Source: SHVZ01 sp041906305 (GTDB lineage Bacteria > Pseudomonadota > Alphaproteobacteria > SHVZ01). Taken from it: a stretch of 64,000 nucleotides of DNA. The notes beneath the pieces were generated by a model, which worked only from the letters and a program-made list of their open reading frames with translations, searched no databases and had not been told where the DNA came from. The DNA lies in NCBI GenBank assembly GCA_041906305.1, contig JAYRJL010000002.1, forward strand, positions 558,001 to 622,000. Reading direction: 5' to 3'. The position numbers and the translations under genes were made by a program. Below, piece after piece: positions 34,471-43,162 of this stretch (the stretch's first letter is position 1; the number at the start of each line of letters is the position of its first letter).

Positions 34471-35343
34471 ATGAAGCTCTCCGCCTTGTCCAGCGATCTC
34501 ATTCCAAGCACCGCCGGCATCGGCCTCCGCTTCCCGCATCATCGGGAAGTCGCCGCCGAGCCGGGGCAGGTGGCCTGGGTCGAGGTGCATCCGGAGAACT
34601 ACATGGCAGGCGGCGCGGTGCTCGACCAGCTCGTCTCGATCCGTCGTGATTTGCCTGTCTCGCTTCACGGGGTCGGACTCTCGTTGGGGAGCGCCGCCGG
34701 TCTCGACCGCGACTATCTCGCGGGCCTCAAGGCGATGGTCGACCGGATCGAGCCGGGGCTCGTTTCCGATCATCTCTCCTGGAGCGTCTCCGGCGGCGTT
34801 TACCTGCCCGACCTCCTGCCGCTGCCCTACACGGAAGAAGCGCTGAGAGTGGTTGCCGACAATGTCGACCGCGCGCAGACAATGCTCGGCCGATCGATAC
34901 TGATCGAGAATCCGTCTCGCTATCTCCGCTTCAAGCATTCGACGCTGTCGGAGGCAGAGTTCCTGTCCGCGCTAGTACAGCGCACCGGCTGCCGATTGCT
35001 CTATGACCTCAACAACCTCTTCGTGAGCGCGCGCAACCTCGGCGAGGACCCGCTGCCGTCCCTCCACGCGCTGCCGGTCGAAGCGGTTGCAGAGATCCAC
35101 CTCGCCGGCCACGCGCGCAAGCGCCTCGACGACGGCACCGAAGTTCGGATCGACGATCACGGCTCGGCAATCGCGCCCGAAGTCTGGGACCTCTACAGCC
35201 GCTTCGTCCACCGCGCCGGACCGACCCCGACCCTGATCGAATGGGACACAGCCATTCCCGCGCTGCCGGTGCTCATTGGTGAAGCGGCGAAGGCGCAAAG
35301 CTTCCTCGATGTCGTCTCGATCGGAAATCGTCGTGTCGCCTGA
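34471..35343 (+). CDS. bufB: MNIO-family RiPP-modifying oxidase BufB (DUF692)
   Basis: 290 residues from ATG 34471; an alternative GTG at 34447 overlaps the bufA stop and has a slightly better Shine-Dalgarno. TIM-barrel multinuclear iron enzyme: GIGLRFPHHREV start, HPENY, LHGVGLSLGS, SDHLSW, IENPSRY, YDLNNLFVSARN, IHLAGHA, DDHGS and EWDT supply the usual His/Asp/Glu/Asn ligands. It should oxidise BufA cysteines. Overlaps bufC by 35 bases. Confidence 0.92.
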   Translation: MKLSALSSDLIPSTAGIGLRFPHHREVAAEPGQVAWVEVHPENYMAGGAVLDQLVSIRRDLPVSLHGVGLSLGSAAGLDRDYLAGLKAMVDRIEPGLVSDHLSWSVSGGVYLPDLLPLPYTEEALRVVADNVDRAQTMLGRSILIENPSRYLRFKHSTLSEAEFLSALVQRTGCRLLYDLNNLFVSARNLGEDPLPSLHALPVEAVAEIHLAGHARKRLDDGTEVRIDDHGSAIAPEVWDLYSRFVHRAGPTPTLIEWDTAIPALPVLIGEAAKAQSFLDVVSIGNRRVA

Positions 35344-36067
35344 TCTCGCGACGCTGCAGGCCGACGCAACACGTGCGATTCTGGCGGACGACGGCGCGAT
35401 CCTACAGGCCATCGATCCGGACTCCGAATTGGCCAGGCGCAGATTCGCGATCTATCGCAACACGGCCCTCAGCGGCCTCGTCGAGGCCCTGAGGCTCAGC
35501 TACCCGATGACCGAGAAAGTCGTCGGCACGCCGTTCTTCGACCAGACCGCCCTCACCTTCGCCTGCGAGCATCCCCCTGCCGATCCGGTGCTCGCCCGCT
35601 ACGGCGCCGCCTTTCCGGCATTCCTTGAGACCGCTCCGAGCCTCACCTCGCTCCCCTACCTGCCGGACCTTGCACGTCTCGAGTGGGCAATCGACCAGGC
35701 GGGTTACGCCCCGTCGATGGAGGAACACAGCATCGCTCTCGACACCGCGATCGTCACGCTCGCCCCGTCCCTCCGCCTGCTCGCAACCGCTACGTCGGTA
35801 TTTCCGCTTTGGCGGGCGCTCATGGCCGGCGACGACGAAGCGCTCGGCGGCATCGATTGGAATGCCGGCGCGCAGTGGCTGGCAGTTCACGACGACGGCG
35901 AGGGCACCCGGATTACGGAACTGTCCGAGCCAGCGTGGCGCCTCGCTTGCGCGCTCCTTGCCGGTGACGACCTCGACACCACGGCCGATGCCGCAGTCGA
36001 GCTTCTTTCCGCACCGTTCGTTCGCATCGCACTGGATGATCCGGAAGGGTCGAAGAGGAATTCATGA
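35309..36067 (+). CDS. bufC: BufB partner protein BufC (DUF2063)
   Basis: 252 residues from ATG 35309. The N-terminal helical DUF2063 part (RRFAIYRNTALSGLVEALRLSYPMTEKVVG, then PYLPDLARLEWAIDQA) presents the precursor to DUF692 enzymes in known systems; the C-terminal part (from about 150) is less conserved. Start and end overlap bufB and doxX, so the operon is tightly coupled. Confidence 0.88.
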   Translation: MSSRSEIVVSPDLATLQADATRAILADDGAILQAIDPDSELARRRFAIYRNTALSGLVEALRLSYPMTEKVVGTPFFDQTALTFACEHPPADPVLARYGAAFPAFLETAPSLTSLPYLPDLARLEWAIDQAGYAPSMEEHSIALDTAIVTLAPSLRLLATATSVFPLWRALMAGDDEALGGIDWNAGAQWLAVHDDGEGTRITELSEPAWRLACALLAGDDLDTTADAAVELLSAPFVRIALDDPEGSKRNS

Positions 36068-36522
36068 GCACGCTTGCCGCGACAGACGCCACGGGTGTCC
36101 GCCACGCTGTCCGGATTGCCATTTCGGCATTGGAGAGGCTTCCCTGGGCCGTTCTCGCTCTGCCGATGCGACTTGCCGGTTTCGCCGTATTCTGGCGCGC
36201 CGGCATGGCCAAGCTCGACGGGTGGGAAAGCACGGTTCTTCTGTTCCGCGAGGAGTATCGCTTGCCGGTGCTCCCCCCGGAGATGGCCGCCTATCTCGCA
36301 ACGACCGTCGAGATCGGCTGTGCCGTGGCCCTCTTGCTCGGCCTCATGACCCGGCTCTCGGCGCTGGCGCTGCTCGGCCTGACAGCCGTGATCCAGATCT
36401 TCGTCTATCCCGAAGCCTGGCCGACCCACGTCCAGTGGCTGGCATTCCTGCTACCGTTGCTCGCGCGCGGCGCCGGAGATCTTTCCCTCGATCATATGAT
36501 CGCCCGCCGTCTCGCCCGGTGA
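36064..36522 (+). CDS. DoxX-family membrane protein (BufD-like)
   Basis: 152 residues with four hydrophobic helices; RLAGFAVFWRAGMAKLDGWESTVLLFREEYRLPVLPPEMAAYLATTVE... is the DoxX/GigD pattern seen as the last gene of bufferin/gig operons (quoted here for recognition of the WRAGMAKL and EEYRLPVLPP landmarks). Probable inner-membrane redox or export partner; its exact role in bufferin systems is not established. ATGA overlap with bufC. A hairpin begins four bases after its stop. Confidence 0.87.
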   Translation: MSTLAATDATGVRHAVRIAISALERLPWAVLALPMRLAGFAVFWRAGMAKLDGWESTVLLFREEYRLPVLPPEMAAYLATTVEIGCAVALLLGLMTRLSALALLGLTAVIQIFVYPEAWPTHVQWLAFLLPLLARGAGDLSLDHMIARRLAR

Positions 36523-36526
36523 TCTA

Positions 36527-36554
36527 GGATCGCCTCCTGCCAAGGAGGCGATCC
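36527..36554 (+). promoter_or_regulatory. Perfect hairpin sequestering the dehalogenase ribosome binding site
   Basis: Arms GGATCGCCTCC (36527-36537) and GGAGGCGATCC (36544-36554) form an 11-bp perfect stem with a 6-base loop. The 3' arm contains the Shine-Dalgarno GGAGG and ends one base before ATG 36556; the 5' arm starts four bases after the doxX stop. There is no T-tract. A ribosome finishing doxX would open it, so translational coupling is likely. Confidence 0.75.
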
Positions 36555-36555
36555 C

Positions 36556-37434
36556 ATGTTCTTCGAGGGCTTTACGCTCGAGAGCGTCGAGGCCAATGGC
36601 CAGCGCATACGGCTTCGCCGGGGTGGCGATGGCCCGCCCCTCCTGCTGCTGCACGGCAACCCTCAGACCCACGCGATGTGGCACAAGGTGGCACCGGTAC
36701 TCGCCACGCGCTTCACCGTCGTCTGCCCGGACATCCGTGGCTACGGCTTTTCCTCGTCCCCACCGCCGACGTCCGACAGTCGCCACTACGCCAAGCGCGA
36801 GATGGCGAAGGATCTGGTCGCTCTGATGCAGGGTCTCGGCTTCCCTCGCTTCGGCGTGGTCAGCCACGATCGGGGCGCACGAGTGGCGCATCGCCTCGCA
36901 ATCGATCATCCGGAAGCGGTCGAGAAGCTTTGCGTCATGGACATCGTCCCGACGATCGAGCACTTCGAGCGGACCGAGATGGCGTTCGCGCTCGGCTACT
37001 ATCACTGGTTTTTCCTGGCGCAGCCGCACGACAAGCCTGAACGCATGATCCTGCGCGATGTCGAGGATTGGTTCGATTCGCACACCACGCGGGAACCCAA
37101 GGGCAAAAGCTTCTTTCACCCCGACGCCCGCGCCGACTACGTCGCCGCGTTGCGTAGGCCCGGGACCGTGATGTCGATCTGCGAAGACTATCGAGCGGCT
37201 GCCGGCATCGATCTCGCGCACGACCGGGAGAGCCGCTCGGCCGGGCAACGGATCCGCTGTCCGCTGCTCGTGCTTTGGGGCGCCAAGGGGAAGATCGGCC
37301 AATGGTACCGGCCCCTCGATCTGTGGCGCCGCTATGCCGATGGGCCTGTCGACGGCGGACCGATCGCCAGTGGCCATTACCTGGCCGAAGAGGCTCCGGA
37401 AGAGACCCTCGCCCGGCTCGACGCCTTCCTCTGA
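36556..37434 (+). CDS. Haloacetate (fluoroacetate) dehalogenase-like alpha/beta hydrolase
   Basis: 292 residues. By analogy with the characterised Rhodopseudomonas enzyme (residue numbers from memory) every key residue is present: nucleophile Asp105 and halide/carboxylate Arg106 and Arg109 (HDRGAR), Asp129 (MDIVPT), halide-pocket His150-Trp151 (YYHWFFLAQP), Tyr212 (EDYRA) and His274 (SGHYL). Predicted reaction: hydrolysis of fluoroacetate or chloroacetate to glycolate, cytoplasmic. It is the last gene in line with the bufferin operon and its Shine-Dalgarno is hairpin-locked. A related substrate is possible. Confidence 0.87.
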   Translation: MFFEGFTLESVEANGQRIRLRRGGDGPPLLLLHGNPQTHAMWHKVAPVLATRFTVVCPDIRGYGFSSSPPPTSDSRHYAKREMAKDLVALMQGLGFPRFGVVSHDRGARVAHRLAIDHPEAVEKLCVMDIVPTIEHFERTEMAFALGYYHWFFLAQPHDKPERMILRDVEDWFDSHTTREPKGKSFFHPDARADYVAALRRPGTVMSICEDYRAAAGIDLAHDRESRSAGQRIRCPLLVLWGAKGKIGQWYRPLDLWRRYADGPVDGGPIASGHYLAEEAPEETLARLDAFL

Positions 37435-37458
37435 AGAAGACGCCGAGCCCGCCGCAGG

Positions 37459-39144
37459 CTAGTAGGTATAGCGCTGGATCGAGATCTGCCGGCCGTTGGG
37501 CAGCGTGATCGTGCCGGTCGTGGTCGAGCTGAAGGTCATCGTCGCCGTGCCCCGGTTCGCGGTCGCGGCCGCGGTGCCCGACGAGCCGGTCAGCGTCGGG
37601 CCACTGCCGTACTCGATCAGGTCGCCCGACCAGGTCGAGGTCGAGCTCGACTGACGCACCAGGTTTCCGGTGCCGACGTACCAGTTGGCCTGTCCGCTGG
37701 TCCCGGTGCTGCCATAGGCGTAGCCGACGGTGAAGAAGTTCGATGTAGTGGTCCCGCCGCTGGTCGCCGTGTTCTGACTCTCGATCAGCCACCCGGTGCC
37801 GCTGTAGTCGGGCGACCACCACCAGCCGGTCTCCGGCGCCCAGCTCTGCGTCGAGCCGACGGTCGAGCCGCTGAGCGGATACCTGACCAGCGCATAGCTG
37901 GTCGCGCTGCCGCTGGTCGGCGTGATCGTGACTGTTGCCGCGCTCGAGGAACTGAAGGTCACCGAGAACGTGCCGGGCGATGTCGTGCTGGTCGGCGACG
38001 TGTTGGCGACGCCGATGTTCGCCAGCGTGGTGCCGTTCGAGAACTGCTCCAGCGCGCCGGTGCAGGTGGTCGACCCCAGCATGCACGAGATCACGTACCA
38101 GACGTCGTCCCCACCAGCGCCGTAGGTGTAGATGCCGATGAACAGCTTCGAGGCGTTGGTTTCGATCGCGTAGCCGCGTCCGGATGCCGTGGTGGTGTAC
38201 CAGAGCCCGTTCGCCGGCGTCGTCAGCGCATAGGTGTTGCGCCCGGTGACCGACCGCGAGCCGCGGAAGCAGCCGACGGTATACGGAAACTCGCGGTTGC
38301 CGTGATAGTGGTAGATGTCCTTCACCTGCCCGTCGGCCTGGGTCACGCTGTGCTGGTGGCCATGGCATTCGTCGAGCTCGGCATTGGTGATCGTCGAGCC
38401 GCTCGTGCCCTTCGGCCCATAGATGCCGAAGCCATCGAGCGCCCATCCCACCTGCACCGAATGACCGGAGGTCGAGTCGGTGAAGCAGTTGGTCAGGTGG
38501 TGATAGTGGTAGGTGCCGGTAGTCTCCGGATGACCTTCGCAGAGGTCCTGGATCTCGTTCGCGACGGCGTCGCGCCCGTCCGCATCGAGCGCATCGAAAA
38601 GCATGCCGCCGGTGAACAGGTAGCCGACCTCGCCGGAGACGCAGGTCGGCGTCGAGGAATAGACCGGATCGGCCGGCAGTTCGGCATAGCGTCGGCTGAC
38701 CGCCATCGACGACGGGTTCGGGTGATATTGCGCCTGTCCCGCCTCGCTGGAGGAAGAGACCGGGAAGGTGCCGGTGTAGTGGTTCGGCAGCCCGTTGCCG
38801 CCCAGATAGCGGATGCTGCCGCTGGTCACTTCGCGGGTCTGCGAGGTCCAGGCGTTCGTGCCCTCGACGATCGGCTTGCCCGAGAAGGAAATGACGTTGG
38901 CGGAACTGACCCAGGAGAAGCCGTAGCCGGAGGTGCCGGAGGTGAAGCGGCAATGATAGATGGTGTTTCGCGCTGCGGACCGCATCGAGACGCCGTCGAC
39001 CGCCGCCGTGCCGGTCGCGCCCTGCGCCTTGAAGGTCGTGTACGAGGTCACTGCCGGCGTCGCGATGTCGGCCGCCGAAGCAGCCGCCGTGCCGAAAAGC
39101 AGGACGCCTATGGCGGTGCCCAATGCGCGCAGACAGGACTTCAT
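37459..39144 (-). CDS. Secreted YHYH-domain protein with two C-terminal repeats
   Basis: 561 residues from ATG 39144 (GGGGAG upstream), signal peptide cleaved near ASAADIA. YHYH domain about 60-300 with the motif twice (212-215 and 278-281) plus a His-rich loop HGHQH, Cys pairs and GWALDGFGIYGP. From 311 on there are two roughly 120-residue repeats sharing G-x-W-Y/W, S-G-x-G-(Y/W)-x-I-E, G-Y/I-Y-x-x-G and WYV elements, extremely rich in Ser/Thr/Gly. Function of YHYH proteins is unknown; clustered histidines suggest metal binding. Faces the dehalogenase tail-to-tail. Confidence 0.85.
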   Translation of the reverse strand: MKSCLRALGTAIGVLLFGTAAASAADIATPAVTSYTTFKAQGATGTAAVDGVSMRSAARNTIYHCRFTSGTSGYGFSWVSSANVISFSGKPIVEGTNAWTSQTREVTSGSIRYLGGNGLPNHYTGTFPVSSSSEAGQAQYHPNPSSMAVSRRYAELPADPVYSSTPTCVSGEVGYLFTGGMLFDALDADGRDAVANEIQDLCEGHPETTGTYHYHHLTNCFTDSTSGHSVQVGWALDGFGIYGPKGTSGSTITNAELDECHGHQHSVTQADGQVKDIYHYHGNREFPYTVGCFRGSRSVTGRNTYALTTPANGLWYTTTASGRGYAIETNASKLFIGIYTYGAGGDDVWYVISCMLGSTTCTGALEQFSNGTTLANIGVANTSPTSTTSPGTFSVTFSSSSAATVTITPTSGSATSYALVRYPLSGSTVGSTQSWAPETGWWWSPDYSGTGWLIESQNTATSGGTTTSNFFTVGYAYGSTGTSGQANWYVGTGNLVRQSSSTSTWSGDLIEYGSGPTLTGSSGTAAATANRGTATMTFSSTTTGTITLPNGRQISIQRYTY

Positions 39145-39301
39145 CTTATCGCTCCCCCCGTACAGCCACCCCGGAGCCAACATAGCGGTTGAGTAAGGAC
39201 TAAGCCAAGTGGGCTCCCGTGCCCGGTACCGCTTGCCGCCGCCCCCATCCGGATAGACAATCGGCGCCGCCGCATCGCCCTCACGTCTCAGGATTTTCGC
39301 C

Positions 39302-40519
39302 ATGACGCATCCCGTCTCCGAGCGCGCCAAGGACCTGGCGTCCCGGGTCTCCCGGTTCATGGACGCCCATGTCTATCAGGCCGAGGGTCCGTACAAGAGG
39401 CACACCGACGAGGCCGCCGACCGCTGGACCGTTCCGCCTGTGATGGACGACCTCAAGGCCAAGGCAAAGGCACAGGGGCTGTGGAACCTGTTCCTCCCGG
39501 AGTCCGACCTGGGCGCTGGCCTCACCAACAGCGAGTACGCGCCGCTCTGCGAGATCATGGGGCGCTCCTTGATTGGTGCCGAGGCCTTCAACTGCAGCGC
39601 ACCCGATACCGGCAACATGGAGGTGCTGGTTCGTTACGGCACGCCCGAGCAGAAGAAGGAGTGGCTGGAGCCACTGCTCGACGGAAGGATCCGGTCGGCC
39701 TTCTGCATGACCGAGCCCGATGTCGCGTCCTCGGACGCGACCAACGTCCGCTGCTCGATCGAGCGCGAGGGCAACAGTGGCTACGTCATCAATGGGCGCA
39801 AATGGTATGCGAGCGGCGCGATGGATCCGCGTTGCGAGATCTTCATCGTGATGGGCAAGACCGATCCGAACGCGCCGAAGCACCAGCAGCAGTCCATGAT
39901 CCTGGTCCCGCGCTCGACGCCCGGGGTCAAGATCATACGCCCGATGCACGTTTTCGGCAGCGACGATGCCCCGCACGGCCATGCCGAGATCGTCTTCGAG
40001 AACGTCAAGGTGCCGGCCGAGAACATCCTTCTCGGCGAGGGCCGTGGCTTCGAGATCGCCCAGGGCCGGCTCGGCCCCGGCCGTATCCACCACTGCATGC
40101 GGCTGATCGGCTGTGCCCAGCGCGCACTGGAACTGATGTGCACGCGCGCCCAGGAGCGCGTCGCCTTCGGCCGAAAGCTCGCCGATCACGGCCCGGTTCG
40201 CGAGGAGATCGCTCGCTCCGCGTGCGAGATCGAGCAGGCGCGCCTGCTGACTTTGGCGGCGGCCGAGAAGATGGACAAGGAAGGCAACAAGTCGGCCCGC
40301 GACGCGATCGCGATGATCAAGATCGTGGCGCCGATAATGGCGCAGACCGTCATCGACCGTGCGATCCAGATCCACGGCGCGATGGGCGTGAGCCAGGACA
40401 CGTTCCTCGTCGATGCCTGGAAGTACGCGCGGACGATCCGGATCGCCGACGGCCCCGATGCCGTGCATCTCGCCGCGCTTGGCAAGCAGGTGATCGGACG
40501 GTACGGGGTGAAGGCCTGA
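39302..40519 (+). CDS. Acyl-CoA dehydrogenase (ACAD10/11-like)
   Basis: 405 residues with FCMTEPDVASSDATN (flavin-side Thr/Ser loop), GRKWYASGAMDPRC, PLADHGPVREEIA-type helix and IQIHGAMGVSQDTFL near the C-terminus. It oxidises an acyl-CoA at alpha-beta with FAD. Translationally coupled (TGATG) to a phosphotransferase-like gene; in ACAD10/11 the two activities are fused and serve 4-hydroxy-acid degradation, so the pair may do the same. Confidence 0.92.
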   Translation: MTHPVSERAKDLASRVSRFMDAHVYQAEGPYKRHTDEAADRWTVPPVMDDLKAKAKAQGLWNLFLPESDLGAGLTNSEYAPLCEIMGRSLIGAEAFNCSAPDTGNMEVLVRYGTPEQKKEWLEPLLDGRIRSAFCMTEPDVASSDATNVRCSIEREGNSGYVINGRKWYASGAMDPRCEIFIVMGKTDPNAPKHQQQSMILVPRSTPGVKIIRPMHVFGSDDAPHGHAEIVFENVKVPAENILLGEGRGFEIAQGRLGPGRIHHCMRLIGCAQRALELMCTRAQERVAFGRKLADHGPVREEIARSACEIEQARLLTLAAAEKMDKEGNKSARDAIAMIKIVAPIMAQTVIDRAIQIHGAMGVSQDTFLVDAWKYARTIRIADGPDAVHLAALGKQVIGRYGVKA

Positions 40520-41541
40520 TGACCGGGACCGGCCTGGTCGATCTCGGCCGTCTGGTTCCTTATCTGGAGGAAAATCTCCCTGGATTCCGCGGACCGGCGA
40601 CGGCGCGGAAATTCGCCAGCGGCCAGTCCAACCCGACCTTCCTGCTCGAGGCGGCCTCGGGCCGCTACGTGCTGCGGCGAAAGCCGTCGGGCACGCTGCT
40701 CAAATCGGCGCATGCGGTCGAGCGCGAATACCGAGTGATGAAGGCGCTGGCGCCGAGCCCTGTGCCCGTTCCCGCCGTGCATCTCCTCTGCGAGGACGTA
40801 GGCGTTCTCGGCACGGCGTTCTTCGTCATGGAGTTCCTCGACGGCCGGATCTTCTGGGATCCGGCACTGCCGGAGATCGCCCGAGACGAGCGCTCGGCGT
40901 ACTTCGGTGAGTTGGCGCGCGTGCTCGGCGAGCTGGCGAAGCTCGACACGACCACCGCCGGTCTCTCCGACTACGGCCGTGCCGGCGGCTATGTGGAGCG
41001 CCAGATCTCCCGCTGGGTGCAGCAGTACCGGGCCTCGGAGACCGAAAGAGTTCAGGACATGGAGGAGCTCATCGGCTGGCTCACCAGCCGGAAGGCTCCG
41101 GATGACGGCGTTTCATTGGTCCACGGCGACATCCGCTTCGACAACGTCGTCTTCGATCCTGTGGAGCCGCGGATCATCGGCATGCTCGACTGGGAGCTCT
41201 CGACGCTGGGTACGCCGCTCGTCGATGTCACCTATTTCTGCACAATGATGCGCCTACCGCGTTCGAACCAGGTGAAAGGGCTGGTCGGCCTCGACCGCGC
41301 CGATCACGGGCTGCCGACCGAACAGGCCTTTCTCGACGACTTTCTCCGTCACTCCGGTTTCCAGGGCCCGGTCGACTGGCCGTTCTGGATCGCTTTCCAC
41401 GCCTTCCGCTTCGCCGCGATCTCCCAAGGCGTCAAAAAGCGCCGGATCGACGGAAACGCGTCGAGCGCGGACGCGGCCGGGGTCGGCGACATGGTCGCCG
41501 TCTCAGCCAGGCTCGGGCTCGACGCAGCCTCCGGCGCGTAA
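40519..41541 (+). CDS. APH-like phosphotransferase (ACAD10/11 kinase-domain type)
   Basis: 340 residues from ATG 40519. Aminoglycoside-phosphotransferase fold: FASGQSNPTFLLEAASGRYVLRRKP nucleotide loop with Lys, catalytic VHGDIRFDNVVFD, and metal Asp in MLDWELSTLG. It likely phosphorylates a hydroxyacyl-CoA for the coupled dehydrogenase. Ends three bases before the convergent response-regulator gene. Confidence 0.9.
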   Translation: MTGTGLVDLGRLVPYLEENLPGFRGPATARKFASGQSNPTFLLEAASGRYVLRRKPSGTLLKSAHAVEREYRVMKALAPSPVPVPAVHLLCEDVGVLGTAFFVMEFLDGRIFWDPALPEIARDERSAYFGELARVLGELAKLDTTTAGLSDYGRAGGYVERQISRWVQQYRASETERVQDMEELIGWLTSRKAPDDGVSLVHGDIRFDNVVFDPVEPRIIGMLDWELSTLGTPLVDVTYFCTMMRLPRSNQVKGLVGLDRADHGLPTEQAFLDDFLRHSGFQGPVDWPFWIAFHAFRFAAISQGVKKRRIDGNASSADAAGVGDMVAVSARLGLDAASGA

Positions 41542-41544
41542 GGC

Positions 41545-42369
41545 CTACTCGGCAGCGACGACGGGCGGCACCTTCCAGCGATAGCCGAAGGAGGGGTAGT
41601 TCTCGATCTCGTCGAAGTTGGAATCTACCGCCCGGAACTTGTCGCGGATCCGGCGCATCGCCGATCGTACGTTGGTACGGTAGCCGTTGTCGCCGGCGCC
41701 GGCGATGAAGCCCGCCCGATGGACGCAATCGTAGAGCGCGCGATACGTCGCATGCTCGCCGGCGCTCGCCGCCAGCATCCGGACGATGTTGTATTCGGTC
41801 ACCGTCAGGTTCACGTCGATGCCGTCCCAATAGGCCCGGCCGACCTTCGCGCGCAGCAGCAGCCGGCCGCGATGAATGTCCTCCGAGGTGGCCGGCCGCA
41901 GCCGCACGCCCTCGGCCTCGACCGCAAGCTTGATGCGCTTGGTCAGGATATCCGTACCGCGCGACTTGTCGACGAAATCGACCGCGCCCTGATCCAGCGC
42001 GGCCGCCTCGAAGGAGCGTTCGGGCATGCCGGTCAGGAAGATCGTCGGCATGGCAGCTCCCTGGTTGCGCATGCGGTTCAGGAGGTCGATGCCGCTCATC
42101 GACGGCATCTTCCAGTCCAGGATGACCACGTCGGCTGGGCCGCCATCGGCGAGGTGGCGAAGAAGGTCGCCACCCTCGGCAAAGGTGGTCACTTCGAATC
42201 CGCTGTCGGCGAGCCCGCCTTTGACCATCTCGCGGAATCGATCGTCGTCATCGACCAGGGCGACACGAATCTTCTCCACGATCCGTGGCTGCGATTCTGC
42301 CGCCGCCGGGCCGGCCGCGGCTGGAGTCATCCCGGAAGTGGCGACGACCTTCTGAAGGATTGTCATCAT
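41545..42369 (-). CDS. OmpR/PhoB-class response regulator, ChvI-like
   Basis: 274 residues. Receiver domain about 33-150: acidic pocket VDDDD, phospho-acceptor Asp in VILDWKMP, switch Thr in FLTG, Lys in DKSRG. C-terminal winged helix with LTVTEYNIVRMLA, DNGYRTNVRSAMRRIRDKFR and NYPSFGYRW, the ChvI recognition pattern. The first 30 residues are an unusual Ala/Pro-rich extension. No histidine kinase is adjacent, unlike the classical chvI-chvG pair. Confidence 0.88.
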   Translation of the reverse strand: MMTILQKVVATSGMTPAAAGPAAAESQPRIVEKIRVALVDDDDRFREMVKGGLADSGFEVTTFAEGGDLLRHLADGGPADVVILDWKMPSMSGIDLLNRMRNQGAAMPTIFLTGMPERSFEAAALDQGAVDFVDKSRGTDILTKRIKLAVEAEGVRLRPATSEDIHRGRLLLRAKVGRAYWDGIDVNLTVTEYNIVRMLAASAGEHATYRALYDCVHRAGFIAGAGDNGYRTNVRSAMRRIRDKFRAVDSNFDEIENYPSFGYRWKVPPVVAAE

Positions 42370-42434
42370 CGGATACCTTCCGCCGTCCTTGGTCGATGCT
42401 TCGTCCCTGTGACGAAGTCGTGCTGTCTCCCTAG

Positions 42435-42459
42435 AACGGTCGAGCGGGCTTCCGGTTCA
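42435..42459 (-). promoter_or_regulatory. EcfG-like promoter (one mismatch)
   Basis: Minus strand TGAAC, 17 bases, GTT, 66 bases before the response-regulator start. It has the same first-base deviation as the nepR promoter at 50006. Confidence 0.35.
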
Positions 42460-42478
42460 ACGGACTTTATTAACTAGC

Positions 42479-43162
42479 TTAATGGCTCGGGGACCTCGAC
42501 GCCTCGTCCGGCCGGGCGAGGAGCCGGTCAGCCCGCTCGGTCTCCCCGGCCCGGCACATGGACCCGACACTGGCGAGCTTCTCGGCGAGTTCGGGCGACG
42601 GCCTGGACCAGGCGGCCTGCTTTGGCGCCGTGTCCACCCGCTCGACGCAAGAGGCCGGTTCTCCGGCAAGCATCGGCCAGCCAACTCCCACGAGCAGCAT
42701 GATGCCCGCCACCACGACGACCGACCCCAGGGGCGACCGGTCGATCGCGGTGGCGGCCCGGTCAAGAACGGCGGCGACGCCGGCTCCCCGCAGCGGTTTG
42801 CTCGCAAGCCATCCTATGCCTCGCATGATCAACCTCCGTGGGCCACGGCCAAACGGGCCCATCCATGCCAAGGCTCCGTGCGACGACAGGGTGCAACCGG
42901 ATGCGAGGCGGCGCTCGAGCTCGCGGGCCAAATCGTCCAATGACGCGGCGAGCGGCGGCAGCTCGCCATCGAGAAGACGATGAAGGTCGATATTCAGATC
43001 GCGATAGGACGTTGCTGCCGACCAGGCGCCGGGATCGCGGGCGAGCATTCTCTCTACGGCCGACCTCCGCCCGGGCTCAAGGACGCCGTCGACGTATGCA
43101 TGCAATTCGGCATCCTCGAATGTGGCGGACGGCTCGTGAGCTGGAGCCAGTCGAACGACCAT
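42479..43162 (-). CDS. Anti-sigma-factor-like transmembrane protein
   Basis: 227 residues from ATG 43162; longer versions starting upstream look non-coding. N-terminal TFEDAELHAYVDGVLEPGRRSAVERMLARDPGA... (landmarks: AYVDG, VERMLA) is the cytoplasmic anti-sigma pattern; one hydrophobic helix (VVVVAGIMLLVGVGWPML) follows around 150, then a periplasmic tail. Probable partner is the ECF factor at 44400-44912, although galU lies between them. Confidence 0.7.
   Translation of the reverse strand: MVVRLAPAHEPSATFEDAELHAYVDGVLEPGRRSAVERMLARDPGAWSAATSYRDLNIDLHRLLDGELPPLAASLDDLARELERRLASGCTLSSHGALAWMGPFGRGPRRLIMRGIGWLASKPLRGAGVAAVLDRAATAIDRSPLGSVVVVAGIMLLVGVGWPMLAGEPASCVERVDTAPKQAAWSRPSPELAEKLASVGSMCRAGETERADRLLARPDEASRSPSH

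Noticed and set aside
36935..38953. 672-codon minus-strand frame across the dehalogenase and the YHYH gene
   Set aside because: Antisense to one real gene and out of frame with another; its Arg/Gly/His repetition comes from GC-rich codons in the wrong frame.
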